Origin: Caballeronia glebae
GTDB lineage: Bacteria; Pseudomonadota; Gammaproteobacteria; Burkholderiales; Burkholderiaceae
DNA length: 64,000 bases
Direction: 5' to 3'
Assembly (NCBI RefSeq): GCF_001545035.1
Contig: NZ_FCOJ02000024.1
Span: 1 to 64,000 of the forward strand
Each line of letters begins with the position of its first letter. Within the stretch, counting starts at the first letter, position 1. Made by a program: the position numbers and the translations under genes. Positions 52,898 to 61,585 of this stretch are shown here, one piece after another. Under the pieces are notes generated by a model. The model had not been told where the DNA came from. It saw only the letters and a list, made by a program, of their open reading frames with translations, and ran no database searches.

Positions 52898-54061
52898 TCA
52901 AGTGCTGCGCCGCCATGCGTTGTCCTTCAGCGCGTTCGCGAGCATATCCACGGACCACGCTTCATCTAGCGCCTGACGCAAAAGCGCCTGCTGACTCTTC
53001 GGCGCAAGGCCGCCGATGGGCGGATCGCGATCGAGGTTCGTCGGGAATGCATAACCTTCCGCGCAAGATGCGATAACCGTGTCGATCTGCGCATCGCTCA
53101 TGCGCCGCGTCGATTTGAAGTCGAGCAGCACCGGATAGACCGACTCGCACATGCGCGCGCGATCGAGTGTTTCCATCGCGCGTCCATAAGCCGATGAAAC
53201 CTGCAGCAGATTCGCCATGCGCTGCACATCGCGCGTGCGGTTCGCGCCCGCCGCATGAAAGAGCGCGGGGCTGAAGAAGAGCGCGTCGCCTTTTTCGAGC
53301 GGCAATTGAACGTAGTGCGCTTCGAAGTACTCGCGGAAGTCCGCGCGACGCCACGCCAGATAACCTTGCGCATAGCGTTGCGAAAATGGCAGCAGCTTCG
53401 TCGGACCGCTTTGCACGGTCATGTCGCTATGCGCGACCGCGCCTTGCAGCGTGAGAAACGGCGACATCGCATGGACATGCGCCGGATAGCGCCGCACTTC
53501 GTCGGCAGTCTGGAAGCCGAGGTGATAATCGCGATGCGCCTCTTGCGCGTCTCCGCCCGGACGCACGACATTGACTTGCGATGTCATCTGAAAACCGGGG
53601 CCGAGCCATGCAAGCGCCGCGCATTCGATGAACGGATTCGCGAAGTAGCGCGCGAACACACGCGGCGCCTGCAGGCATAACTTTTCCTGAGCGTTCCAGA
53701 TGCGATCGTTCGCGCCCGCCTTCGCGAAGTGATCGGCCGCGCTCGAACCTCGTTCGCGCTCTTGCCGGATTATCGATTCGAAGATCGCGGTGGCCTCGTC
53801 GATGGGTTCGATGTCAGCGTATGCACGCTTGAGCACGAACACGCCCGCGCCGTCTCGCAAGACCGTCGCCCATTCCGCCTGCAACGCCATACGCTTCGAT
53901 GGATCGTTCAACGCGTCGGCGAGCGCGCCGCAGTCGTAGAGCGGAATGTTGCGCTGGATGTCCCGCGCGAACGTCAGCTTGTGTTGCGTGTCGCGCTGCA
54001 GCAGGCTCGCGAATGCATCGAGCGAGCAATCGCTCTCCATGTACCAGTTCGTCTCGTTCAT
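52898..54061 (-). CDS. Phytanoyl-CoA dioxygenase-family (PhyH) Fe(II)/2-oxoglutarate oxygenase
   Basis: 387 aa from ATG 54061 (MNETNWYMESD) with GGAG upstream. The iron site is visible as HxD in AHRDYH and the distal His in LFHAAGANRT, with a 2-oxoglutarate-binding Arg (RTRDVQR) after it. The family hydroxylates diverse small molecules; substrate unknown. Convergent with the GntR gene (6 bp between stops), so it is not part of the sugar operon. Confidence 0.85.
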   Translation of the reverse strand: MNETNWYMESDCSLDAFASLLQRDTQHKLTFARDIQRNIPLYDCGALADALNDPSKRMALQAEWATVLRDGAGVFVLKRAYADIEPIDEATAIFESIIRQERERGSSAADHFAKAGANDRIWNAQEKLCLQAPRVFARYFANPFIECAALAWLGPGFQMTSQVNVVRPGGDAQEAHRDYHLGFQTADEVRRYPAHVHAMSPFLTLQGAVAHSDMTVQSGPTKLLPFSQRYAQGYLAWRRADFREYFEAHYVQLPLEKGDALFFSPALFHAAGANRTRDVQRMANLLQVSSAYGRAMETLDRARMCESVYPVLLDFKSTRRMSDAQIDTVIASCAEGYAFPTNLDRDPPIGGLAPKSQQALLRQALDEAWSVDMLANALKDNAWRRST

Positions 54062-54159
54062 GTCTCGCTCCGTTTTTAACAAGCATAGCGGCAGATGCGC
54101 AATGCGTGGAAGTCGGAGATAACGGCGGCCAAGCCGCGCACGATTTTCGTCACCGAGCA

Positions 54160-54219
54160 ATGTTCACCTCAACGGATCGTGGCCCCCAATTCATCAGCGA
54201 GTACCGCCAGTGCGAATGA
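54160..54219 (+). pseudogene. Possible transposase/integrase-core remnant
   Basis: A short plus-strand frame ends TSTDRGPQFISEYRQ then stop; DRGPQF(T/I)S is the strand around the second catalytic Asp of rve-type DDE integrases. Only about 20 codons remain and no terminal repeats are seen. It lies in the gap between the PhyH gene and the membrane protein gene. A chance match is possible. Confidence 0.3.
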
Positions 54220-54270
54220 TGAAGTGGTTCCGCTGATGTGCATGCGGCGCGTGCTTCGAGCGCCGCGCGA

Positions 54271-54825
54271 CTAGCGATTCGGCCGGCGCGGCACGGGCAG
54301 GAAATGCAGCAAGGCTTTGAGCGTATAGATGACGATCACGGTCCCGGCAAGATCGCCCACGAACATTGCAAAGAATCGCGAGACGATATTTTGCGCATCG
54401 CCCTGAAGATAAAACCAGATGTTATGCAGCAGCGGGCCGGCTATCGCATAGGCTATGGTAAGAATCATCAGTCTGCCCGCCGTCAGATTCGATAGCGACG
54501 CATCGAGTCCATAGATCTCACGCGCGAGACGATACACGGCATAAGGCGCGACGGTCGCGATAATGCCGCCGACAAACGATCTCACCGGATCGTTGGGAAA
54601 GAAATAAAAGAAATCGACGAGCCAGCTTGCGAATAGCAGTCCCAGCGCGCCATCCACTCCGAGCAGCAGCGTGCTGAGCAGACGAATACCGGCCGGGAGA
54701 TAAATCCAGTTCACGCCTCGCACGAACTCTGAATGAGTAAAGATTTCCTGATTGGCCCAGAGCGAAGCTATGAAGATAAGCGCAGTTCCGACGACAGAAC
54801 CCAGGCGCAATTGAAGGGTAGACAT
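54271..54825 (-). CDS. Integral membrane protein, MASE1-like
   Basis: 184 aa from ATG 54825 (MSTLQLRLGSVVGTALIFIA). Five to six hydrophobic segments; WIYLPAGIRLLSTLLLGVDGALGLLFA resembles the first half of MASE1-type sensor membrane domains but no signalling output domain follows. The C-terminus is basic (PVPRRPNR). Function unknown; could be a free-standing sensor-membrane module or a small-molecule carrier. Confidence 0.65.
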   Translation of the reverse strand: MSTLQLRLGSVVGTALIFIASLWANQEIFTHSEFVRGVNWIYLPAGIRLLSTLLLGVDGALGLLFASWLVDFFYFFPNDPVRSFVGGIIATVAPYAVYRLAREIYGLDASLSNLTAGRLMILTIAYAIAGPLLHNIWFYLQGDAQNIVSRFFAMFVGDLAGTVIVIYTLKALLHFLPVPRRPNR

Positions 54826-54885
54826 TGGCGGCGTGCCAGTGGGCGGCGGCAAGGACGCACATCTTACCGTAGCACCGCGCAGCGC

Positions 54886-55179
54886 TCATGCCTCGCGCAT
54901 CGTCCGCATATGGTGTTCCGATAACTCACCGTGATTCGCGGATAGTTCGAGTTTCGCCGCAATGCGCTCCAGCTCGTTCAGAAGCGATTCGAGTCGCACC
55001 CGCTGAATGGGCGCGATGGCGGGCGCATGCTGCAATTCCTCGATGCGCTCGCGCCAGTACGACACGGGCCACGCCGCGCTGCGATGCCAGTGCCGCGAGC
55101 GGATCATCCTCGCGAGATGATCGATCTCCTGCTCGATGAAATGCGCTGTGATGTAGTTGTAGTCGCGTTCCTGAACCAC
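54886..55179 (-). CDS. Small hypothetical cytoplasmic protein
   Basis: 97 aa with GTG start at 55179, preceded by a GGGGGCAGGG purine run. Predicted mostly helical (FIEQEIDHLARMIRSRHWH, RVRLESLLNELERIAAKLEL), rich in His/Arg, no signal or membrane part. It follows the regulator promoter region divergently. No family recognised; codon usage favours a real gene. Confidence 0.5.
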   Translation of the reverse strand: MVQERDYNYITAHFIEQEIDHLARMIRSRHWHRSAAWPVSYWRERIEELQHAPAIAPIQRVRLESLLNELERIAAKLELSANHGELSEHHMRTMREA

Positions 55180-55263
55180 GCCCTGCCCCCGGAAAATCGC
55201 TCGGGCAAAGAGAAATGTACTCGCTCATTCGCTCTTTATTGCGCCCTCGATCGATGTTCTATC

Positions 55264-55289
55264 TTATCACTTACTTATCAGGGTGATAA
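55264..55289. promoter_or_regulatory. TTATCA/TGATAA operator upstream of the winged-helix regulator
   Basis: TTATCA-GGG-TGATAA (55275-55289) is a perfect palindrome; a third half-site TTATCA at 55264-55269 lies 11 bp to the left in direct orientation. The cluster is 73 bp upstream of the regulator ATG and 84 bp from the divergent small gene, so it could serve both promoters. Confidence 0.6.
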
Positions 55290-55361
55290 ATACAATACCG
55301 CTTACGGTTTGCCTTCTATCGCAAGTGCTATGATCGGCTCGTCCCCTTCAAACAGTTTTTC

Positions 55362-55718
55362 ATGGTCAAGAAGAGCGCATTCGATGCCTATTTCCGCTTC
55401 CTGAATCTGGCTCAGGCGGTACAGGCATTGCCCTCGGTGCCGAAGCTCGACGCCGCCGAGGAACGCTTGCTCGAAGCACTCACGGCGTCCTGGCACGCGG
55501 GCCATACGCTGACCGTTACGGAGACGATGGCGCTGTCGGTGGCGGGTGCGCCGGCTACCGTGCATCGCAAGCTGACGAATCTCCGTAAGCAAGGGCTCGT
55601 ATCCGTCGACGAGAGCAGCGACGATCTGCGCGTCAAGACGGTCGCGCCAACGCGAAAAGCATTGGAATACTTCGAGAAGCTCGCGGCATGCCTCGACGAG
55701 GCAAATAAAAAGCGCTGA
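55362..55718 (+). CDS. Small winged-helix (MarR-like) regulator
   Basis: 118 aa. A single winged helix-turn-helix: LDAAEERLLEALTASW, then SVAGAPATVHRKLTNLRKQGLV (22 aa; recognition helix APATVHRKLTNL), then a wing with VDESSDDLRVKTVAPT and a C-terminal helix. It lacks the N-terminal dimer helices of full MarR proteins. ATG 55362 has no clear Shine-Dalgarno. The palindromic operator just upstream suggests autoregulation. Confidence 0.75.
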   Translation: MVKKSAFDAYFRFLNLAQAVQALPSVPKLDAAEERLLEALTASWHAGHTLTVTETMALSVAGAPATVHRKLTNLRKQGLVSVDESSDDLRVKTVAPTRKALEYFEKLAACLDEANKKR

Positions 55719-55747
55719 ACAGCGCCCTCGCAAGTTAAGCGTCGTGC

Positions 55748-56773
55748 TCAGAACCGGTCGATCATGCCGATCTGCACGCCACGCACCGGCGCGCCGGGAT
55801 AAGCCGCTGGAATCCCGACGACGTTCACGCCACGCAGCGTGAAGGTCGCGTCGCCACGATTGCGCAGCATCGCACCGCTCGCATAAAGCAGCACCTTCGG
55901 CGAAAGGTCGTACTCGCACGCGACGCTGAACTGGTCCGCGTCGTTGTCGCCGCCCGAACGGTCGCGCGCATACGCGTAGCCGAGCGACGCGCGCAGGCGC
56001 GGCGTCGCGGCATAGCGCATCGAGACCGAAAGGCCGTCGTTGTGATAGCGCGGCGTTCCACCATCGCCATTGAAATACGACACGAAGGCCGTCGTCTTGC
56101 CCATGCGATACGACACGCCCCCGAGATTCGCGCGCAAGCCAGCGTCGCCTTGCGTCTGCTGATGCGCGTAGGAAATGCGCAGCGGCCCGTTGTTATACGC
56201 GAAGGTCTCGTAATTGCCCGATAGCCCGTTGCCGTCGCCGCTGTCGCGCAGCGCGACCATGAGCGTCGTCGTGAAGCCGTGAAAATCGGGCGACAGATAC
56301 GTGATGCCGTTATTCGTATAAGGCGTGATCTTCGACAGATTGTTGAGCCCCGACGCGATCGTGCCCGCGCCGAAGGCGTCGAGCCCGCCCTTGAACGGGA
56401 TATAGATCGGCGAATACTGGCGGCCCATGCGTAGCTCGCCCCACGGCGCGCCGAGCCCGATCCACGCCTGCCGGTTGAAGATGGTGTTGGCCGTCGCGAA
56501 GGTGCCGTCGGCGGAGCTGAAGCCGCTTTCGAGATCGAAGAGCAGACGCGTGTCGGCGCTCAATTGCTCGTAACCGCGCAAGCCGAAACGCGAGCCGCGA
56601 TACGCGCCCGAATCCATGCGCGGCGTCCAGGACGAGCCGGGGTTCGTCACTTCGATGCTGGTGTCGATGGTTCCGTACAGGGTCACGGCGCTCTGCGCGT
56701 GCGCTGTCGTTGCGCAAATTCCGCACATCATCGACATGGCCAGCAAGCGGTTGAAAGTGTTTGTCAGGCGCAT
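55748..56773 (-). CDS. Gram-negative porin (OmpC-like, Burkholderia type)
   Basis: 341 aa from ATG 56773 (MRLTNTFNRLLAMSMMC). Signal peptide ends TTAHAQ, and the mature start SAVTLYGTIDTSIEV is the hallmark of betaproteobacterial 16-strand general porins, with GSRFGLRGYEQL, FNRQAWIGLGAPWGELRMGRQ (in part RQAWIGLG) and a final Phe (GMIDRF) needed for outer-membrane insertion. It follows the PQQ dehydrogenase gene on the same strand after 116 bp, so it may supply that enzyme's substrate. Confidence 0.92.
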   Translation of the reverse strand: MRLTNTFNRLLAMSMMCGICATTAHAQSAVTLYGTIDTSIEVTNPGSSWTPRMDSGAYRGSRFGLRGYEQLSADTRLLFDLESGFSSADGTFATANTIFNRQAWIGLGAPWGELRMGRQYSPIYIPFKGGLDAFGAGTIASGLNNLSKITPYTNNGITYLSPDFHGFTTTLMVALRDSGDGNGLSGNYETFAYNNGPLRISYAHQQTQGDAGLRANLGGVSYRMGKTTAFVSYFNGDGGTPRYHNDGLSVSMRYAATPRLRASLGYAYARDRSGGDNDADQFSVACEYDLSPKVLLYASGAMLRNRGDATFTLRGVNVVGIPAAYPGAPVRGVQIGMIDRF

Positions 56774-56889
56774 GAAATCTTCGGCTCGATATTGAGCCGA
56801 CGCGATCGAAATACAGGGATGAGTGTTACGAGGCGGCGGCATTCACACCAGGCAATGCCGTCCGCCATGATAATCGCCCGAGCGGACGA

Positions 56890-59322
56890 TTAGCGATTCA
56901 ATGCATATGCGATGACGTAATCACCACGATCCGGCGATTGCCGCGCGCCGCCCGCCGAGATCAGCACGTATTGTTTGCCTGTCTTCGGCGACACATAGCT
57001 CATCGGCCCGCCCTGGCTTCCGACCGGCAAGCGCGCCTTCCACACTTCGCGGCCGGTGGCGCTGTCGAACGCGCGCAGATAGTAGTCTTGCGTGCCCGCG
57101 ATGAACACGAGGCCGCCTTGCGTCGCGAGCGTGCCGCCGAGCGTCGGCATGCCGATGGGCATCTTCATGCGCATCTTGATACCGAACGGCCCGGTGTCCT
57201 CCACCGTGCCCACGGGCACTTGCCACAAGAGCTTTTGCGTCTTCAGATCGACGGCTGAGAGCGTGCCGAACGGCGGCTTCTGGCACGGAATGCCGAACGG
57301 CGACATGAAGCGGTTCTTGTTCACGGCATACGGCGTGCCCTTCAGCGGCACCGCGCCCATGCCCGTGTTCACCGCTTCGCCGCCGTCGCTCGCGACCGCG
57401 TTGTCGGTCTTTTGCGGAATCATCTGCACCCAGAGACCGAGGCGCATGTCGTTCACGAAGATGACGTGATGATTCGGATCGGTCGACAGGCTGCCCCAGT
57501 TCATGCCGCCGAGCGAGCCGGGAAAGTCCAGCGAGACATCCGTGCCGGGCACAGTGAAGAGGCCCTCGTTACGCATCGACTTGAAGCTGATGCGGCACAT
57601 CAGCTGATCGAACGGCGTCGCGCCCCACATGTCCGATTCTGTCAGCGTACCCGAGCCGATCCTCGGCATGCCGACCGAGAACGGCTGCGTTGCGGAATAT
57701 TGCTCGTTGGGGATCGTGCCCGTCTTCACGGTGCGTTCCTCGACGCGCGTGAGCGGCTTGCCCGTCATGCGGTCGAGCACGAAGATCTGGCCGGATTTCG
57801 TGCCGAACACGACCGCGGGTTTCGTCGAACCGTCCTTTTCGGGGAAGTCGATGAGGCTCGGCTGCATCGGAATGTCGAAGTCCCACAGATCGTTGTGGAC
57901 CGTCTGGTACACCCACTTTTCCTTGCCGGTGGTTGCGTCGAGCGCGAGGATCGACGTCGCGTACTTATGATCCAGCGGCGTGCGATTGGCGCCCCACAAG
58001 TCCACGGACGAACTGCCCATCGGGATGAACACGGTGTTCATCGCGGCGTCGTAGGACATCGGCGCCCAGGAGTTCGGCGTGCTGCGCGCATACGTCTCGC
58101 CCGGTTGCAGTCGCACGTTCGGATCGTCGTGGCCCGGATCGAACGCCCAGCGCATCTCGCCCGTGATGACATCGAAACCGCGCATCACGCCGCCCGGCAT
58201 GTCGGTCTGCACGTTGTCCGCCACGCGTCCGCCCACGACGACGGTCGTGCCCGCAAGCGTCGGCGCCGACGTCAGTTGATACTTCGGATCGTCGGCCTCG
58301 CCGAGACCCGCCTTCAGATTCACGAATCCGTGCTCGCCGAAGCCTTCGCACAGCGCGCCGGTGTCGGCGTCGATGGCGACGAGGCGCGCGTCGATCGTGT
58401 TCATCAGCAAGCGGCGCTGGCAGCTTGCGCCTGCCGCGACGGAAACGGGCGTCACAGGCGTCGAGCCAGCCACGGAAGGTTGCGTCAACGGCTGGGTCGC
58501 ATCGAAATAGGCGAGGCCGCGGCAGCGGTTCCACGCCTGCGACTTCGCGTCGATCTCGCGCTTCCAGATCTGCTTGCCGCTGTCGGCATCGACGGCGATC
58601 ACGTTGTTATGCGGCGTACACATGTAGATGCGCTCGCCGATCTGCAGCGGCGTCTGCTGATCTTCCGCGCCGTTGCCGGTCGGACTCTCGGGGACATCGC
58701 CGGTATGGAACGTCCACGCGACCTGCAGATCCTTCACGTTGTCGCGCGTAATCTGATCGAGCGCCACGAAGCGGCTGCCGCCGGGCGTATTGCCGTAGTT
58801 GCTCCAGTCCTTTTGCGCGTGTTCCTTCGCCACGGGCACGAGCGGCGTTTCGCCGCCATCGGACGCGACGGTCGGATGCGGCTGAAACATCCGCACGAAG
58901 GTGACGACCATGCCGAGCGCGATGACGGCGGCGAACGCATACGCACGCTTCGAAGCGGGCTTGCCGGTCTCACGCCTGCGCAACGCCGGCCACGTGAGCA
59001 GCGCGAGCGCCATGAAGCCGGAGGGCAGCATCAGACGCGACACGAGCGGCCAGAAATCGAAGCCGGCGTCCACGGGCGCCCAGATGAGCGTGCCGATGAA
59101 AACCGCGCCGAACGCGATCACCGCCGACGATTTCGCCCGCATGAACTGCACCGCGGACACGACGATGACCGCGCCCGCGATCAGGAAATACGTGCTGCCG
59201 TGCAAAAGCGCGAGCTTCACGCCGCCGGCGAAGAAAAACAGACCTGTGGCCAACAGCGCGAGGCCCAGTAAAACACACGCCGCTCTCAGACCGGCCGAAA
59301 GACGGGCTTCACTCGTAGACAT
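56890..59322 (-). CDS. Membrane-bound PQQ-dependent dehydrogenase, glucose/quinate type
   Basis: 810 aa, the size of Gcd. Five N-terminal transmembrane helices (residues about 12-145) anchor a periplasmic eight-bladed propeller that binds PQQ. Visible family features: DWSNYGNTPGGSRFVALDQI, QQTPLQIGERIYMCTPHN, WAFDPGHDD, NSWAPMSYDAAMN, DFDIPMQPSLI, PIGMPTLGGTLATQGGLVF, and GGARQSPDRGDYVIAYAL. It oxidises an aldose or a cyclic polyol (glucose, quinate, shikimate) and reduces ubiquinone. Which substrate cannot be told by eye. No pqq biosynthesis genes are in the window. Confidence 0.92.
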   Translation of the reverse strand: MSTSEARLSAGLRAACVLLGLALLATGLFFFAGGVKLALLHGSTYFLIAGAVIVVSAVQFMRAKSSAVIAFGAVFIGTLIWAPVDAGFDFWPLVSRLMLPSGFMALALLTWPALRRRETGKPASKRAYAFAAVIALGMVVTFVRMFQPHPTVASDGGETPLVPVAKEHAQKDWSNYGNTPGGSRFVALDQITRDNVKDLQVAWTFHTGDVPESPTGNGAEDQQTPLQIGERIYMCTPHNNVIAVDADSGKQIWKREIDAKSQAWNRCRGLAYFDATQPLTQPSVAGSTPVTPVSVAAGASCQRRLLMNTIDARLVAIDADTGALCEGFGEHGFVNLKAGLGEADDPKYQLTSAPTLAGTTVVVGGRVADNVQTDMPGGVMRGFDVITGEMRWAFDPGHDDPNVRLQPGETYARSTPNSWAPMSYDAAMNTVFIPMGSSSVDLWGANRTPLDHKYATSILALDATTGKEKWVYQTVHNDLWDFDIPMQPSLIDFPEKDGSTKPAVVFGTKSGQIFVLDRMTGKPLTRVEERTVKTGTIPNEQYSATQPFSVGMPRIGSGTLTESDMWGATPFDQLMCRISFKSMRNEGLFTVPGTDVSLDFPGSLGGMNWGSLSTDPNHHVIFVNDMRLGLWVQMIPQKTDNAVASDGGEAVNTGMGAVPLKGTPYAVNKNRFMSPFGIPCQKPPFGTLSAVDLKTQKLLWQVPVGTVEDTGPFGIKMRMKMPIGMPTLGGTLATQGGLVFIAGTQDYYLRAFDSATGREVWKARLPVGSQGGPMSYVSPKTGKQYVLISAGGARQSPDRGDYVIAYALNR

Positions 59323-59632
59323 TCAATCTTCTCCAGGAATCTGCCATGGCGATCTGGCATCGGCCGACGACAAGGAACGCGGCGGCCGTGTTGCGCCGCG
59401 CGATGAAATGCGTTCCGTGAAGTCGATGCGTCGAGCGACGCATGTCGTCATTCGCCGATACCGCAACACGCGAGAAACCGGCGACGCGTGCATGCGTGCG
59501 CCGGTGTGCGCGGCTGGATCGCCTGCCCCGCGCGGCCGATACGAATCGGCCGGGGCATTAGCGTTAACCTTTATATTCTAACTGGATAGTTAAACACTTG
59601 CATAGTTCGTTGTCCTGTCTCACGGCGCGCGC
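59323..59632. other. Promoter region of the PQQ dehydrogenase gene with a palindrome
   Basis: About 310 bp. TAACT-GGAT-AGTTA at 59579-59592 is a perfect inverted repeat in an AT-rich patch; a GC-rich hairpin (GGCCGAT-ACGA-ATCGGCC) lies near 59534-59551 and may end the LysR transcript. No gene is seen. Confidence 0.45.
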
Positions 59633-60541
59633 TCACACTTCGTGCTCGCTCTTGAACGCGTCCCCTTCGTGTTCGAGCCATGAGCGAAACAGCACGATCA
59701 GATCGTGCCCCGCCTTTTCATCGGCGACATAGGTGCAATAGCTTCGCGACGGCAAGCGCGGACCGTCGAACGGCGCGACGAGACGGCCTGCCGCGAGATC
59801 GTCCGCGACGAGCGCCGTCGGGCCCATCGCGACGCCCATGCCATCGACGGCGGCCTGCAAGGTCAGATAGAAATGATCGAAGGTGAGCACGGCCGCAGGC
59901 GTGAGCGCCGCGATGCCCGCGCGCGCGAGCCAGTCCGGCCAGACGCGCGGCAGGCTCGACGTGTGCAGCAGCGTGTGCCGCCGCATGTCTTCGGGCGTGT
60001 GCAACGGGAGACGTTCAGACAGCGCGGGACTGCACACGGGCAGGCGCTCCTCGTCGAGAAAGGGCCGCATCGCGTAGCCGTAGAACGTGTCCGGGCCGCC
60101 GCGAATCACCATGTCGTAATTGTCCTTCAGGCTTTCGACCGGTTCATTCGATGTCTCTATCCTGACCTCGACATCAGGATGACGCGTGCGGAATTTTTCG
60201 AGCCTCGGCACGAGCCAGCGCAACGTGAAGGTTGCGGGCGCATTCACGGTGAGCGTTCGCGACACAGCCTCGGACAAGCCGTAGCGCGCCGTGGCCTGCG
60301 AAAGCCGATCGAAGAGCGGGCCGATTTCCGCGAGATAAGCGCGCGCCGCCGGAGTCAACATCACGCGGCGGTTGTGACGCTCGAACAGAGGCGCGCCGAG
60401 CCACGCTTCGAGCAGACGCACCTGCTGGCTGATCGCGCCGTGCGTCACATGCAGTTCGGCCGCGGCTTCCTTGAAGCTGCCGAGTCGCCCCGCAGCCTCG
60501 AAAGCGCGCAACGCGTTCAGAGAAGGCAATATCGGTCTCAT
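59633..60541 (-). CDS. LysR-family regulator, GcvA-like group
   Basis: 302 aa. N-terminal winged helix begins LPSLNALRAFEAAGRLGSF with VTHGAISQQVRLLE, typical of the GcvA/AmpR-like group (PSLNALRAFEA). Effector domain intact to the end. It is divergent from the DMT exporter with 105 bp between starts, the usual target arrangement. It is also upstream of the PQQ dehydrogenase on the same strand. Confidence 0.9.
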   Translation of the reverse strand: MRPILPSLNALRAFEAAGRLGSFKEAAAELHVTHGAISQQVRLLEAWLGAPLFERHNRRVMLTPAARAYLAEIGPLFDRLSQATARYGLSEAVSRTLTVNAPATFTLRWLVPRLEKFRTRHPDVEVRIETSNEPVESLKDNYDMVIRGGPDTFYGYAMRPFLDEERLPVCSPALSERLPLHTPEDMRRHTLLHTSSLPRVWPDWLARAGIAALTPAAVLTFDHFYLTLQAAVDGMGVAMGPTALVADDLAAGRLVAPFDGPRLPSRSYCTYVADEKAGHDLIVLFRSWLEHEGDAFKSEHEV

Positions 60542-60646
60542 TCACAAGAGTTTTTCTAACGCGACGACGCAATTTATATGGTTTGCGATGGCCTTACAAG
60601 ATAGTTATTCTACGAAGTACTCGTCACATAACCGACACAAGAAAGC

Positions 60647-61489
60647 ATGTTCACCTACACCGGCGGTGTCGTTCTCCTCGCAGCCGTGCTTCACGCGAGC
60701 TGGAACGCGATGCTCCACGGCAACCGCGACCGGTTTCTGTCGATGACGTGGATGAGCATCGCCATCGGCGTTGTTTCCGCGCTCGTCGTCTGCTATCTGC
60801 CAATGCCCGCGAAAGCCGCGTGGCCGTACATCGTCGCGTCGGGACTCGTGCATATCGTCTATAACGTGAGCCTCGTGCGCTCGTATCGTCGCGGCGATCT
60901 CGCGCAGGCTTATCCGATCGCGCGCGGATCATCGCCGATGCTCGTCACGCTCGGCGCGGCCGTCTTCGCGCACGAGGCGATCGGGCCGGTGCACGCGTTC
61001 GGGATCGTGCTGATCTCGGGCGGCATCATGGCGCTCGCTTTGCAAGGCGGCCGCGTGTCGCGCGCGGGCGCGCTCGCCGCGTTCACGACGGGCGTGACCA
61101 TCGCGATCTACACGGTGATCGACGGCATCGGCGTGCGTTTGTCCGGCGGCGAAGCGCTCACCTATACCGCGTGGATGTTCATCTTCTACTGGTTCATGCC
61201 GCTGATCTTCGTCGCCAAACGCGGCACGGCGGCGCTCTTTACGCCCTTGAAGGAAGCGCCGATGGCCGTGGGTTCGTCGCTCGCGGGCGGCCTCGTATCG
61301 ATAGCGGCCTACGGCATCGTGATCTGGGCGATGCAATCGGGCGCGATGGGCACGGTGTCCGCGTTGCGCGAGACGAGCGTCGTGTTCGCGGCGCTCATCG
61401 GACGCGTGTTCCTGCAAGAGGCGGTCAGCGCGAAACGCTGGCTCGCGTGCGTGGTCGTCGCGGCCGGGGCCGTTTGTCTCGGGCTATGA
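60647..61489 (+). CDS. EamA/DMT-family transporter
   Basis: 280 aa with ten transmembrane helices arranged as two EamA repeats (GGVVLLAAVLHASWNAMLHG at the start; IARGSSPMLVTLGAAVFAHE; SALRETSVVFAALIGRVFLQE near the end). The DMT family exports amino acids and other metabolites. Divergent LysR regulator suggests inducible export. Substrate unknown. Confidence 0.88.
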   Translation: MFTYTGGVVLLAAVLHASWNAMLHGNRDRFLSMTWMSIAIGVVSALVVCYLPMPAKAAWPYIVASGLVHIVYNVSLVRSYRRGDLAQAYPIARGSSPMLVTLGAAVFAHEAIGPVHAFGIVLISGGIMALALQGGRVSRAGALAAFTTGVTIAIYTVIDGIGVRLSGGEALTYTAWMFIFYWFMPLIFVAKRGTAALFTPLKEAPMAVGSSLAGGLVSIAAYGIVIWAMQSGAMGTVSALRETSVVFAALIGRVFLQEAVSAKRWLACVVVAAGAVCLGL

Positions 61490-61585
61490 ACGGCCCGCAT
61501 GCTTTCACGCGTAAGGCACATGCGGCGAACTGAAGGCCAAGCGTGCCTTTGATCGACGAATCGGGATTGCGCAGGGTTCGGTAGA

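Noticed and set aside
57412..59271. Plus-strand open frame of 619 codons
   Set aside because: Antisense to the PQQ dehydrogenase, composition typical of shadows.
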